DNA of 64,000 nt from Apostichopus japonicus (lineage: Eukaryota > Echinodermata > Holothuroidea > Aspidochirotida > Stichopodidae): contig NC_092576.1 in the NCBI RefSeq assembly GCF_037975245.1, forward strand, positions 39,243,611 to 39,307,610. Direction: 5' to 3'. Both the position numbers and the translations under genes were made by a program. The notes below the pieces were generated by a model, which was not told where the DNA came from, made no database searches, and saw only the letters and a program-made list of their open reading frames with translations. Each line of letters starts with the position of its first letter. The first letter of the stretch is position 1. Positions 1 to 16,700 of this stretch are shown one piece after another.

Positions 1-1578
<1,578 letters not shown>

Positions 1579-1787
1579 TGCAGTTGCTTGAATCTTTGAG
1601 AGTGTTGTACATAGTTTAATATTCCATTAACTTCATGTTTATTCATTTCTCTCCCTTGCTCTGTCTGTATGGTCATCCCCTCTATTGATGTTATGATTGG
1701 TAGAGAGAGACCAGAGGAGAGGATAATGTTCCCATCTTCATCAATCTTACTAAATGAAAAGCCTAGAGTCACCCAGTATATGGGAAT
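1579..1787 (-). CDS. NLR gene exon, module B2; gene continues beyond left edge
   Basis: The exon is 209 nt: 69 codons plus 2 nt. It begins IPIYWVTLGFSFSKIDEDG and ends NGILNYVQHSQRFKQL, with acceptor ttcag/ATTCC and donor CTGCA/gtaagt. It follows exon 4480-4599 in phase 0 and is the second copy of module B. It leaves in phase 2, as module B1 does, so a C2 exon is expected next. I could not find one in bases 1-1578, so it should lie left of the window. Confidence 0.82.
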
Positions 1788-4700
1788 CTGAAGAAAGGAA
1801 AATAATAAATAGAATTATTATCATCCTGTTTGTTAACAGGACAAATACTTGAAATTATAACATTGTAATTAACTGAGGAATATTAACTTTATTATTGTTT
1901 TAAATTCATATAAATCAATTATATTTTGTTTATTTTAATCATGTCTTGTTATTATTTTGTTTATATGATAAATAGTGGTTTGAATTTGTTAAAAAAAAAG
2001 GTAACTTAATTTCTAAAGTTTGTTTAATCTTCGTTTCATTTTATTTTTATTAAGTGATATTTAGTCGGGGTATTAGGAGGCTGCCTTAGTGCGGAACTGG
2101 CGGGAGAGGGCGTGGATATGGTTTACCCTCGTGAATGTAAATGTATCGATTGGTGTCGTATTGGGTAGGAATGGGTGTGGTAGGCGTAAGGAGGGGTGGT
2201 TTAGGGTGGGAGAGCAAGTAGACCGCTTATACATATTAAATGTAATTTGTGTTTTACGGGGAGGTGGAAATCTGAAGAAAGGAAAATAAGAAGTATAATT
2301 AATATAATATCGCTTTATTAGGGTTGAAAGTTTGATACACAATTTCTTTTTAACTAGTATGATTAAATACATTTATTTTGTTATGTTTTTATCTTTAATG
2401 TGGTTTCATGGAGATTTTAATTTCACAATCGGATCCTGCTCATGTTTACTGGGTTTTTTTTTTGTAACTATGTTTTAATATTTTTTTTTTGGGGGGGGGG
2501 AGGGGTGAAAGTTTATATTAGTTTGATGACTGAAAGCAGATTTTTTTTTCAGGACATTTTGCGTTTGATTTTAGAAGAGATAAAAGAGTATCTTAAATTA
2601 TTGTTATTGTTTGTTGTTGAAGAATATCATAGTAACGTGTTAATTATTGTTGTTTACTTTTAAATATGTCTGTGCATTATCTTACAATAGGTGGCGGGGG
2701 GTTGAAGCAATAAGGGATGTAAGCAAAAGATGTAACTCACTTTAATGTAATTATTTGTTTGAAACTAGGGTGTAACTGTATACCTTGTTTACAAACATCT
2801 GTTGTTATTTATTATGTATTGATTTTCACTGAATTTCGTTCATAGAGATATTTCTGTGTTGTTTTATTGCATATATATAACACTAACAGGTTTAGAATCA
2901 TTGCTTGTTGCTGAAGAATATTAAAATACTTAAATGTTTGTTATTTACTTTAGATATATTTGTAAATTGTTGAAGAATAAACATACGCGGGTAACTAATT
3001 GTTGTTGTTGGTTGTTTACTTTTAAATATATTTTTTTAATCTGCTCTGATTTCAAATCAAGGGTGATGAGTCTGGTTAGTAGCGATATTTAAATGTTACT
3101 TGCGTTTGGAGAAGTACAACAACAGATTGTAATATATACTTATTATGTGGTATTGGATAATATTGAAACAATGCGTAAATAAATTGTTGTTGTGTGTTGT
3201 TTACTTGTAAACCTTTTTTTTTTAAATCCTTTCTCCTACAAGTCAAGAAGTGTAAAGGTGAATATTGGTAGCAGCATTTGAGCTTTATTTGAAGCTATTA
3301 TCGTTCATTATGTTTGAAAATGAGGTATGATGTTATCCTTTGTATAAAAACAGTTGTTATTATTTACATTTTATGTGTATATTTACTCCTCAATTTGAAA
3401 AGAAATTATCAAATTCTAGTTATAGTGCAGTGCTATATAATTTGCGTTTGTTTTGAATATACAGAAGTTGACTTGCAAGCGATTTTATAGTCATTTGTTT
3501 ATTAAGCATATTAAAACAATTCGTACATATTTGTTGTTGTTTACTGTTTACTTTGAAGACATAAAGTTACTATTAAGGCAGATGAAGGAAATCTAGTCAT
3601 GACAGCAACTGGTGTGACATATTTTACAGATAGTCATATTAATTGTATAAGAGGAGGGTAGCATTGTATTTGTCTTTTGTTCTGTTTGGAAAAAACTTGA
3701 AATTATTGATTTAATTACAGTGAAGTTTAATTATTAATATTTCTTTAATCTTTTTTCATCATCGTTATCACAGACAGTAGTAGATTCAGGAGATATAATG
3801 TCACGACTAGGTTAAAATACGAGGGAGTAGTAGGTTGGTTAGCTAAATATATTTATATCAGGGTTGGACTGTATGCAGGGTTACTGTTTAGTAAATACAA
3901 GTTGAGTGCTAATTTAAGGTCGGCGGTGGGGAGGGGGGGGTGGGTGTTAGCGATGGGTCTTTGGTGTTGTAAATTTCTAGATGTTCATTTCTTAAAAGTA
4001 TCATTTTATCGAATTGACAAGTAATTTTTTATCATTTAATGATTGAGGAAAATTTCTTTGTGTTTAATCTTACCTAACCAACGCCACTAATTCAGTTACA
4101 GGTTTAAACTGTACCCGGTGACTGGAGGGGTTGGAGTGGAATGATATGTATTGTTGAGGTTTTAGCTAATGTTTATAGGAAGGTAAATAGTTTACTTTTG
4201 AGAGGAAGGTGATTTGTGATATTGACTCATTTCATTGATACAGACAATTAATGGGAGAAACAGGGATAGTAATGAATAGTTGTTTTTATTTTGATATTTG
4301 TTGAATGTTTATGGTGAGACTTGGTTGTATTATCTGTTTACAAATACATTTCAATAATGATCAAAGGTAAACGTATTATACGATGTATTCTTTCTCACAC
4401 TGAGGTGGTCGGGGAAATATTTTGTAATATTATATTCTACAAGTTCCTTACTCACGTGGCCCATTGACGGTGTACTTACGTTATGACTGGAGGCATTCAC
4501 CAGGAGCTCTACGGCTGTCCTCTGTACTGACACATTGTCTTTGCTACTGATGACGACATTTTGTGAACACAACTCTGTAATAGTTTGAACGTCATCAGCC
4601 TATTAAACAAGATACAAATCGTATTAGCAATAAAAATGATAAATGATAAGGTATAGAATGATAATAATTTATAAAATCCCTATGATATGATCAAGTGCCA

Positions 4701-7700
4701 CTTTACTAGTCATTAAAATAATAAATAATATGTATATATGATGAATCATATAGTGTGTTATGAGGCACGGTGGTTGCAACCGGTATGGGCGCACTGTACA
4801 ATACATACAGAACGCGTGTAAGGACATAACCCCTTAGATCCGATAAGTCAAAACACTATCATGCCTTATACAGTCGCCTTGTACGGGATGAATAAATTAT
4901 TGCAAGTATAAATGATTGATATTGAATAGTACGTTACTGTCCATGGTTAGACATTAGAGAAAGTATAACAAAAAATAGAAAGGTTATACGTAACTGTTTA
5001 AAGAAAAAATAAAATGCAAAATACTCCTTATTTTTTTACCTCCCCCGTTCACAGAACCTGCCCCCCCCCCTTCCCATGCACACAAACATACGCAAACACA
5101 ACACATCCAGGCAAATTGAATTCAAACAGAACAAAAGTTAAACCAACCTTCTTCCATTTACCGGATTGGAGATCAAGATGACAGGCATTACTCGGCCACA
5201 AAACTGGGAAACAGAATAAAAATGAAATCAACAAAATACATCTATTAATATAACCAGAGCTATGTATTTATGACTCTCAATAAATTGAAACTATGCTACC
5301 TAATTTTTGATATAGATATATTATAAAATGTACATTTTTTTTCCTGCAGGATTTTCATTTAGGATCACACTGGCCTACCATCACTATGACATTCGCCGAA
5401 CATTTCCTCACACGAATGAGCTACACTTATCTTACACTTTAAAGATTTGGAATTGTTTCAAATATTCTAAACCAAACATTTTGTATATCATCATTGTTAC
5501 AATAAAACAGAACAATTAGTAACAAATATCAGAATGAAAGAAAGGATCTCGGTACCTGCTGAATGGCAGTAAATATTTATTTACTATTTTAAACTGTTTA
5601 ACCTTGGAAGGATTTCTATGCTTAATCGCCACAGCATAGTAGAGTAGTTTAATACCATTGTGGTATAACAAGTGTTTATTACATTACACAGTCTGTACTG
5701 TCACCAGTATACATTGTATTGTAACATACTGTAGTGTAAGACCCAGTTCACACGTACATTTTTTCGGACATAACGATGTTCCGACCATGGTACGGTTTGC
5801 ATGTGACCGCTCTCTACTATGGTGTGACGAACGTCCGACCATCGTCCACTAAAGATGGTAATTAGCATCGTTAGCCCTGAATTAACCATGGTCCGACCAT
5901 CGTTAGCAGGAAGAACCATGCCTATGACTTCAATTGCGTTGTCTGAGTATTCATGTTAGCGTAAACACTGATCTCGGCCAGAAATACCCGATTTCAATCC
6001 CTTGACATAGCGACGCGTGCCTAGATACATACGATGTAAACAACACAGACCCACACTGTACTGCATACAGCACAATGTACATACACGCGTACGGTTTCTA
6101 CCACAAAACAACACAACAGTCAACACTCCGAGCAATTCGACAAGACAACTCACAATGGCAGCCACTCGCGGTAAAATATGGGAGGAACAAGAAGTCCTGA
6201 CACTAATTGATATATTTTGGGGAAGAAGATACAGAGTTTGGTGAACAACACCGTCAGGAATATGGAGGTGTTTAGTAAGTGTTCGGATATGATGGCGAGA
6301 GGGGGATACGAACGGACGCATACGTAGATATGGACCAAAGTCAACAATTTAAAGAGCTGGTACAAGCGACAAAGGGAATCAATAGGAATCAATGAAAACG
6401 CTACGGCAAATTGAGCTTCCATTGCCTTCAACTACTAATTACAACTAAAAAACCCGCGAAACATGGTCAAATCTGTGACCCTTGACCGACCCAACGCAAC
6501 AGCGCATGGTGGCTTTGCAAGAGCATAATTAACTCAATGATGCATGCGTCTGCGTATAACGATCGTCCGAATATAGTACAAAGTCTTGTGAGTACGTGTG
6601 ACGGCTACCGTAGTTAGTTTAATACGGTCAGACTATAGTTAAGAAACGATGGTCGGAAGATGCAATGTTATACGTGTGGCCGTGTTCTTAGTCATACCTT
6701 GTACATACATAGCCATACCTTGTACATTCTGTCTTTTTAATTCTTCTGGGATTTTCTCTGGTCTGATAGATGCAGGTAGTGTGCAGTTAACAAACCTGTG
6801 GTATAAAAATAAATATATCAAATGATCGTGTGTTTCTCTTTAAATACTAACAAACAGCTGACCTTATTATAGCCAGGTAACCTAATAATAAACACAGAAT
6901 ACATCATTATATTGTATCAACAAAATGCAAATATTTGCAATTGAGATAACAGAGTTCTATTGAATATACCAACGCATAAAATTCAATATTTTAATTACTG
7001 CATTTAAATGCTTGCACGGAATGGCACCTTCTTACCAGTCTGAGTTGATCACACCTCGAGTACCCAAACGCACGCTTCGCCCTAAGCATATTACTCTCGT
7101 TCCACGCAGCACGAATAACAAGAAGCACTATGGCCCCGCTGCTTTTTCTGTCGCTGCACCTGATCTATGGAACCGGCTTCCTACCGAAATTTGCATCATT
7201 ACAGACTTCACCTCATTTAAATCACGCCTAAAAACGCATCTCTTTCATTATAATGTACATCTAATATTTAACGTCTACACACAGACCTACTACGGAATGT
7301 CTATTTTCCTTTCATTATAATCTTTACCAACACGCACGCCGTCTACATTCCACCATGTTCATTGTATCCTTTATATATGACCTGTCAATCACATTGTAAT
7401 ACGTCACGTGGCTGAACACCTGCACAGCTAAAGTACATGTATATTCTCACACATCTCTTAGTTATCGTGAATATATCAAACAAATGTACCGCTGAAGGTC
7501 ACCTTGACAATCGGAAAACCTGTACCTCTCTTTTTTAATACAATGCTAGCGAAGAACTAACAATATAGTTTTCTTTAATTTCCTTACTTAAAAGAGAGAA
7601 AATCATCTTGTTTAAAAAATGTTTTTCTTCTACATGTTTTCACACTAAACAGGACTCTCTCCTAGGACATAAATTCCTAAAAAATCCTGACTCCGATGTT

Positions 7701-10700
7701 TGGAGTTTCTTGGCGTTTTATTTTAACTGTTCATCAAAGAACAACACATTCAAGAAGTTTTACAATTGAAAACAAATTGTGTGCACGATTTACGCTATGA
7801 CTCACTGATTTTGTTGGCAACCAACTAGTATTTAGTAATGGTTACCATTTTGGAGTCGTAATACGTCGTTGAAATTTCGTTGAATTACTTAGAGTGATTT
7901 TTTTAAGGATTTTTTCTCTTGTTATTGCCTCTAAACGTTGTTGGTAAATAAATTTCAGGAGTTAAAGAAACAACCAGATGTCAATATTTCTCTTATTTTC
8001 ACTTATATTTGGCATAATTTACGCCATTATTTGAATTGAAAATAGGCGTGGTTTGTAATATTATAAATCGCGATATCTGTTTGAAGAATTTACTGCACTC
8101 CACTCAAACGTATCCCCGTTCTATAAATACATTCTCAAATCAGCCTAGCTTACAAAATAATAACAAAAAAAATAAATTCCAAGCATTGTTATACAAGGGC
8201 AATCTCGTATCGCAACAACCTTACTGGAATTCCCACCCCCCCCCCCCGGGCCGCGATACAAATATTTAACAAACTAAAGCGTTATAAACAAGCTTATCTT
8301 ATTGATTGCATTTAGATGACCTTAAACTTCCAATTTACCTGCCAAACCAACCTGTTCCTGTATGACGGCATCTTTGATACTATTTGTTGTCTATTACCTT
8401 TCGTCGGTTCCTTTGATTACAGGATTAAATTATTGAATAATTTCTTAAATCTTTTGTAATTATCACAGACTTTCCTTTCCTCATATTCATTTTATCTTGT
8501 AAGTTACTTACCAAAGTTTCCTGAATTTCTTAGACGGCAGTACATAGTTCAATAATCCTACAATATCTTCCTCAGTAAGTTCTGGTTGGTAGTTCGTGTC
8601 TGCATTCACCAATAACTTCTCCAGTGATGCGAGGCTTGGTAGAGCAATACCAGACCGGAGGATGATGGTATTGTTGTCAACCTTACTAAAGGACCACTGC
8701 AGCCTTAGATCAGATATTGGAATCTGAAGAAAGACAAATAAAATAATAAACTGTAGTTTAGCAGCATGACCTCATTGACAGTAAATATTATTGAACACAC
8801 TTACCACTGTAAACAGGGCAATAACCTTTCTTAGAAATTCAAACAAAAGCAATACTAATGCCCCAGTCCCTCTCCAAAATAAAATGAAGAATGATTTTTG
8901 AAAAAAAAAACTGCAAAATGACAACTAAATAAATGAACAAAATGAAAAACACAGTTGAACTCACTACCTATGTGTTGAGTTATCGCGAATTTGGTTCAGA
9001 CTATAAGGAAAACAATATGCTTTCCCCATAAAAATATAGGAATAGCCTCGAGTATAAATTTATACAAGTGATTGCAGATCTCGACTTAAGTCATTTAGGC
9101 TAAGCTATTGTCATCTGCCCTTCAACCCCCCCCCCCCCACATTCCGTCCTACCCGACTAACTCGACAGAACAACACTTGTGCCGGCTGGGTGATAACAAT
9201 ATACATGGCAGTAAAACCTGAAAATACATTCGCTATACCTAACAACTGGTATCAATGATTTGTAGCAAGTAAATTACATCAGTTGCTGGAACATTTTCTT
9301 CATCATAGCTTGGTCTTCAAACACAAACTTATTTGTACCAGTCTTGAAAAATAACATGCTAAGAAATTAATTAGAAAATCGTAAACATTAAACTATCACG
9401 TCGGTACACTCATCGATCATCACACTAGTATAAGCGCGGTTGTAAGGCCTAAATCTACATACAGTAATGTAACCGCAAGAATGTACGTTACCTCACGACA
9501 CATCGTTATTGTTTATAACATTTAAACTGTATTTTCTTTTAATTCTCTGAATCTACTCATTTGTACCACTCTTGCATGATAATTAACATAGTAATGGTAA
9601 GTTAGAAAATATTATGTGAGAGTACCTGACAAGCCAAGTTGCAATTTATATTATTCCCCCTACCCTCCCCTCCCCACCATTCTCGATCGTACTGTTTATA
9701 ACGCCTCAACCTGCATACAGTAAGAACGAACCTCCCCTCCCGACACATGCGGAGTAAACACGACCGACACACGCCGGTGTATACTGTAAAAACAAACGTC
9801 ACGTAAACGCTATTTCATACAATGATTGTGCAACACATTCCACGCCTATAAATCGGTGTACGCAATGTTTGTTGTAGGCTAATTCTAATTCTTTGTCGTG
9901 TCTACTCTAGAGCAGTAGTTCAGCTAGGCCTATTATACATTACGATACAGCATAATCAACCCTACCCCCTCCTCTTCCCCGAACAAACTCTACATAACAA
10001 ACAAGCAATAACTGTCACGGCTTGGAGATATCTATACCTGATATTATTACCCATTCGCTACACCTAACAGCAACAGTTGATATGAATGGTTTATAACATG
10101 TAAACAGTCGTTTGTTTGAATTCTCTTAGGCCTATATCTTTCTGGGTGTACAGTACGAGCCTACACTCATCTGTAACAGTCTTGCATGAGAAAATCGTAA
10201 TAGATAATATTGTGTTGATATTACATAATAGTTGTAAAAATGACATTTTCTATTATTTTTCCCCGTTTCTCGTTCCCTACTCAGACACTAATCGATCATC
10301 ACATTAGCATTAGCATGGTTAATCCGGTCTCAACCTACATACAGTCAACGCAAGAATGATAGTTTCGTCCCAAGACATGCAGAGTAAATACAACCGACAC
10401 ACGCCCGTATGAACCGCTGACAAGCTACCGCCACGTAAACTCTAGTCAGACGCTAGTTTATATGATAAGATTTTGTTTTTTATAACTGTTAAATAAATTA
10501 AATGTATATGATATGTTCTCAAAAATGTTTGTTGTTGGCCCATTCTTTGTCGTGTCTAAAGTACAGTAGTACAGTAGCCAATTGTACAGCTGCAAATGTT
10601 ACAATGTTACAGTATCATAACTGCTACAGTAAATATCTTTGCTAAACGTGAGCGACATTATCGTAATCCATGTACTTCTACCACTCTCAATGTGACCGCA

Positions 10701-13700
10701 CAACCAAATACATTATCACTACCAGTACAGGGATAACTCGGCTACCTGAATGTCTGATTGGATTTAGAGCCTAGTGATATGTTACTCGGTCTCTATACGT
10801 ACGGATTAGTGTCGAATTAATGAATATTCTAAAACAGTTATATTCTTTAACACACGCCATTTAAATTAGCATACAACCATGCTTAACGGCAAGTGGTAAA
10901 GTCCTAGCCTATCTTGACAGAAACAAACAAACCTATTACGAGTACTACCGACTACATCTAAGGCCTAACTATCGAGAATTGGCCTACATAATTTGCAGAA
11001 CTGTAATTAAACTTACCTTGAAAGCAACATTGTTTTAGTTGGATTATATCATAAAGCGGTGATAAACGTGTAGGCCTAGACTTGACATATCCTAACTGCG
11101 TATGTCCAAATAAAAGCTCCATTCCCAACACATTGAAACACCGTTATATTGTAATGGTCGATGCGCATGCATTGACGCGGCAGGCTGAATGGCTGACATA
11201 CCAACATCTGCCTTACACAGTTTACAGTATTGTAGTAGTTGTAATGCTTCAATTGAACAGGTGTTATATATAAGCTGTGCATAGTCTACTGAGCGGTGAA
11301 TAGCTAGTTATCGTAACTCGCCCTAGTTTACCTTTTGAGAACAAATTATTTATTAATAATGTAATGTTGCATTAAGATAATGAATGAAAAACGTAACCTA
11401 CGAATGATGCTAACAGGAAGAAACTTGTACGAGAGATGAAAGAAAAATACTGTGTAGCCGATCCGATCAATTCAAACATAAACAACAGTTTTTGGATCGA
11501 TGAACAGTCGATATTAAGTGGGGGCGCACTCCCAAAACTGGTCTTAGAGATTGACCGGAAAATGTTAAACATTCAACATAATGTGTATCACTGTTCGTTT
11601 TCATCTATTTATACCCTCGTTATATATGTCATATATTAGTTCACAGACTCAGATAACAGAAAGAGGTCAATCTTACCATGGTAGCAATTCAATAGAGCAA
11701 AAACCCTGGAAACTGTGCTTCTTTTTCATTAGATTCATGGCATTAATGAAATAGTACCTCTACTCCTAATTTGACATTTAAAGTGCCCTGTTTTTTAGAG
11801 TGCCATTTCTGTTATGTAAACTGCTTCACTTTTTTAAAAAATATGATTACAGAAACTTCAATGAATAATTGTCCGCGTTAGTGCATCAATAGTTGTCGGA
11901 ACGTTTTTATGTAGTGTGGTTAGCCACAAATCCCACTGAACCTTGAATGTTGTGCACTCCTACCCCCCCCCCATCCCCACCCATGGATGCTTTTGAATCA
12001 CTGGAAGGAAGAGGAAAATGGTTGTATCGGAGTAATGTGTGACTTACCATAACAGGAAAGTCTACTTTAACAGTTGTGTTCGTCAATAATGATTTCAGAA
12101 AGAAATGTAGCACGTGTTTGTATACCGCCCTCCTTAAATGACAAGCTAGCTACGTAACACGAATGACTAAGCATATTACCTGCTTACTACAAATTACTTA
12201 CGATTCTTCCACGAGAGAATACTGAGGTTCACTTACTTATACATTTAGTAAGTTTAATATAGAAATTACAATGAGTAGGAATACAAAAAAAAAAAAAAAA
12301 AAAAATCGGTGAGCATAATACGTAATGGCAACCGTATAACAAAAGTGACAGAAACAAACAAAGGAGACACTACTGTACCAATAGGAAACATACAGAGAGA
12401 AAATAAGCAGCCTGTTATTTTACAATGAGTTTTTAAGCAGTCTTCACCAAAGTTTTCGACATTTGATATGAGAGCAGCAGAGTTTTATCCTGCAGTACGT
12501 ATATAGCGCATGTTGTGCTGAGAGGAGATAAGCCTATTTGAGGGTACATAGGCAGTGTTGAGCTGAAACGAGTACATATTAAGAGTACGTAGTACAATGA
12601 CAATTTAAACGAATATATGATCAAGAGAATTGGAATGGAGTCATATACTGGGTTAAATATAAAAACAACAGCTTGATAGCCATATATGTCAAAGAAAGTG
12701 GGAGTTTTTAAATTGACCAAGAGCAGTAACGAATGATGATGAAACAGTGTTTATGTAAATTAGACGAATGACTCTTTTCTGTCAGACGAATAAAGGTTAA
12801 TTCTAACTGTGTTATTAGGGGCCTATCTATTTTTGAGGCATAATATCAGTATGTGTTTTTTTTTTTCTTTTTTCTTGTAAATATAACAAAGTGCGAGTTA
12901 ATGACACAATTACGGAGACGAAAAAAACAAACAACCTTGCATATATATATTAGGGCAGGCAAGTGGATTATCAATGAATTTAGTGAGACGGGTAACATGT
13001 AATTTAGTCATAAATTACTTATAGTGAAACAGCAAGCAGATTGCATTATATAACATATTTGAGCCGTAAATACTGTAATATGCTAAAAGTGCCAACAGTG
13101 ATCTACGTAATGTATTACAAATCATTATAAGATTTAATTTATATTTATACTACATTATATTGCAATGGTATTATGCATAAGGGAAACTATTACTGCTTTA
13201 TTATGGTGGGGATTGTAGTTAGATTGTAGCTGATATCATAGAACTGAGGAACATAAGATATTTCGTCAAGAATTTAAAAAAAGACAATAATAAATAAAAT
13301 AATAGTTACGAATGTGTATATACTCGATAATACTTACGTCATGACTTGATGCTATCTGTAGCAGCTGTACGGTAGACCTCTGTAGTAACTTGCTGCCATC
13401 TCTATGGATGATAACCCTCTTAGAACAGAGCTCTGTAACAGTCTTCCTGATCTCCTCAATGTCTCCATTTTGTTCCAAGATGCAGAGTATTGCAAACTTA
13501 TCACAGTCCTTTTTCTTCTTTAAATATTCGATGATGTTACTAGCAGCTGTACGGCTTAGTCCACATGCGAATCGAAAGACATACTGGAGGTCTAATGGAT
13601 CCATCTTACCCAGAGTTTGTTCTAATTCAGCTGAATTCTTCACACTAGCAGCGATATCTGCGACCCTAAATGATGCAAACCACTCACAGAATAGTTTATG

Positions 13701-16700
13701 GTAGAAGCTTACTTCAATCTTGGTATTAATGATATCACCAGGAGTTTCTCCATCGGGAATATCGACGACCTTTTCCTCTACTAAAATACCAACACGGATA
13801 TAGTGATCATAAAATGCTTGACCAACTCGTTTACAGAACGCTGCTTTCCCCCACACAATCTGTTGATACTCTCTATTGAGACCTTCGAATGCTATTTTAT
13901 CAAGTTCACCATGTGTAGACTCGAACTCTACTTCATAGGTCATAACGTTACGTTCCGCTGCCTTGTTTCTGGTGTGACTGTGAAAACATTTCATCATGTA
14001 AATGAAAAACTCCGTAACAGACTTAAATTTCTGAAAGTCTTTTCTTTCATCAGTCATGTGAGCGAACGTAACGAAGAATAGAGGAACTTGGCAGAGATCG
14101 TCCAGAATTGGGTTTCCTTTCAAACCTTTCTTGATTTTATCAAAAGACTTTTCATTTTCTTCTCCAGTAATGGCTTTGCGAATGTACTGATCACGAGCAG
14201 TTTCATCAAAACCTTTTAACCTGACTCGTTTGGTTTCTGACTTGTCAAAGTCTTTTGGTAGATACCTGGTCGTCAAGGTTACTTCAAATTTTCGAAACTT
14301 CTCTAATCTGACGATCTGATCTACGTCACTTCCTGTGGTTTGATCTCTCTCAGGATACTCGTCATAGCCATCGAGGAGAACTTTAACTCTATGACAGCCT
14401 TCCAGAATAGCTCTAATGTCAGATTGTTTCACACGGGGCTCGTTTGGTAGTAGAAACATTTTGATCGCTCTGTAAATGGACTTCACGTTACCCAGCTGTC
14501 TCAGTCGTAGAAGAATTAACACATCTGCGTCCGAAAAAGGGGATTCCTTCACACCGTTACACCAGTCAAAGGCTAACTGAAGGGTGAGGGTTGATTTACC
14601 GTACCCTGGTTCACCCTCTATAATTCGACGTACTGATTTAATTCGCGGATCAGTGAAAATATGATTATATGACGCCAAACGTTCCCATGATCCTTCGGTG
14701 GAGAAGGGGGTACGTCTCTCGATGAAACCCTCAATGCTGCCCTCAACAAATACTTTATCTACACAGTAGAGTCTATCTTTGATATAAGGGATCGGTTGAA
14801 CTGCGTCATATCGTTCCTTGTACGTAGACTTCAGCTCTGTGAGAAGGATTTCTTTTTTTTCTGAATATAATGAAATTAAAAAGTAAACAATGGAATCATT
14901 GGTAAGGTACGGTATTAAATACTATCAATGCAACAAGATTTCATATGAAAGTGTGATTTATTTTGCAGTTGAAAGACCATCAATCCCCCCCCCCCCACCC
15001 GCCTCCCTCTTTGCCACGTACTCTCTTAATTCGCAAGATTGACTTTTCACTCTTAAAGATTGAATTTTAAATCTTTGGCAGATTGATATTAGGGACCAAT
15101 CGGCTTAGATTGACTTTCAATCTGTCTTAAGATTGAAAAAAAATAGTCTTAACAGATTGAAAGTCAGTGTTTTTTAAGATTAATATATCAATCTAATGGA
15201 TTGGTTTTCTTAATCTAAATTCGATTGACTTTTAAATTTCAATCTAAAACGATTGTAACTATCAGTCAATTAGATTGATAAAAGTCATTCCATACGATTG
15301 ACTCTTCGATCATAAAAACTGACTTTCAATCTGTTATAGATTGAAAAGGTAGAAATCTAATAGATTGACTTTAGAATCTAATTTAGAATGACTATTAGTC
15401 TAAAAATGTTTTTTTTTATTTATATGATTGGGACTGTCAATCAATATGATCATGATTGTCACTCGTTTTGCAGTTTGTCTATGTTTAAGCTTTCAACGTT
15501 AATTTTGTAAACATATATTGAAACAATTGGTTTTGTCACCCAATTAAATTATTCTCAAACAGAAGCTATAACCATAAGAGTATGTCCACTTAGTTTCGCT
15601 TGAGGAAAACACCAGAAACAGAAAAGACAGAATGTACTTTGTAGACGAATTATATTCATTACTGATGCAGTGAAGAAAACAAAACAGGCAGAACATGGGA
15701 AATACTGGAGTTCCATAATTTTAAACATTTTCAGGTGCTAAAGATGAAGGCTAAAATAAAACATAATTAAAACACTGGCATGCATTTACTGATGCAGTGA
15801 TAAACAAAACATGGGAAATACTAGAGTTCCATAAGTTTAATCATTTTCATGTGCTAAAGATGAAGGCTTAATACTGGTGTTCCATAATTCTAAAGTTAAA
15901 GAATGAAGTTTGCAATAACATACTGAAGATTTTATCAGGTGTAAAAGGAAAATTTGAATAATTAGCCTTTCCTATAGATACAATAGGCAAATAAGAACCT
16001 GAATTGGATTAAAAAAACTGAGGCTATGTCCCTTTTGGTTAAAACAAAACAACCTGGTAAGAATACCGAGCTGAACTAAAATTATGCATGCTTGTTTTAA
16101 ATGCTAAATCTTTTATTTATATTTCATCAGTAAACACCATTTTAAGTCAATATCATTACTTGGGTGGTGCTCTTATTGCTGCACCAAGAGCTCGGACCTG
16201 TGGTTTTGCTGTTGCTGGAGGTAGTACTTCATAGTTCATTGCAGCAATAAATTCCCAAAATTGTTGCAAACTTGGAGAGTACTCCACATTAAAAACATAA
16301 TGACACTTAAACAGTCTGTCTAAAGCATCCACCACATGAAGCCCTCCTGAAATTGCAATGCGGTCCAATATTACAAAGAACTGTTTCGGATCTTTTTCTG
16401 CACCAAGGGATAGCAACAATGGCTGCTTGAAACGATCTTCTTTCAACTTTGTTGCTTCTTCAACATCTGTTCCTTTCTGTGGATAACAAGCAGAAAAGAG
16501 TCATAACTGTAACACATGGTAATGCTCTCCTTTTATCCATTTTCTGAAATGAGGATGATTTCTGCAGTTGAGCTAACTCTTTAACGCTTAAGCTTGAAAA
16601 ATATGTTCAACTGCTTTTAAAGCAGCATTTTGCGTTTGGTCGCCGTATTATACTTTTTTGACATGTCCATCAAGTTTTTTACATATATCAATCACAAAAG

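Noticed and set aside
5956..6321. 121-codon minus-strand open frame
   Set aside because: It runs antisense to the Myb-like remnant inside the Harbinger-like element and has no motif of its own.
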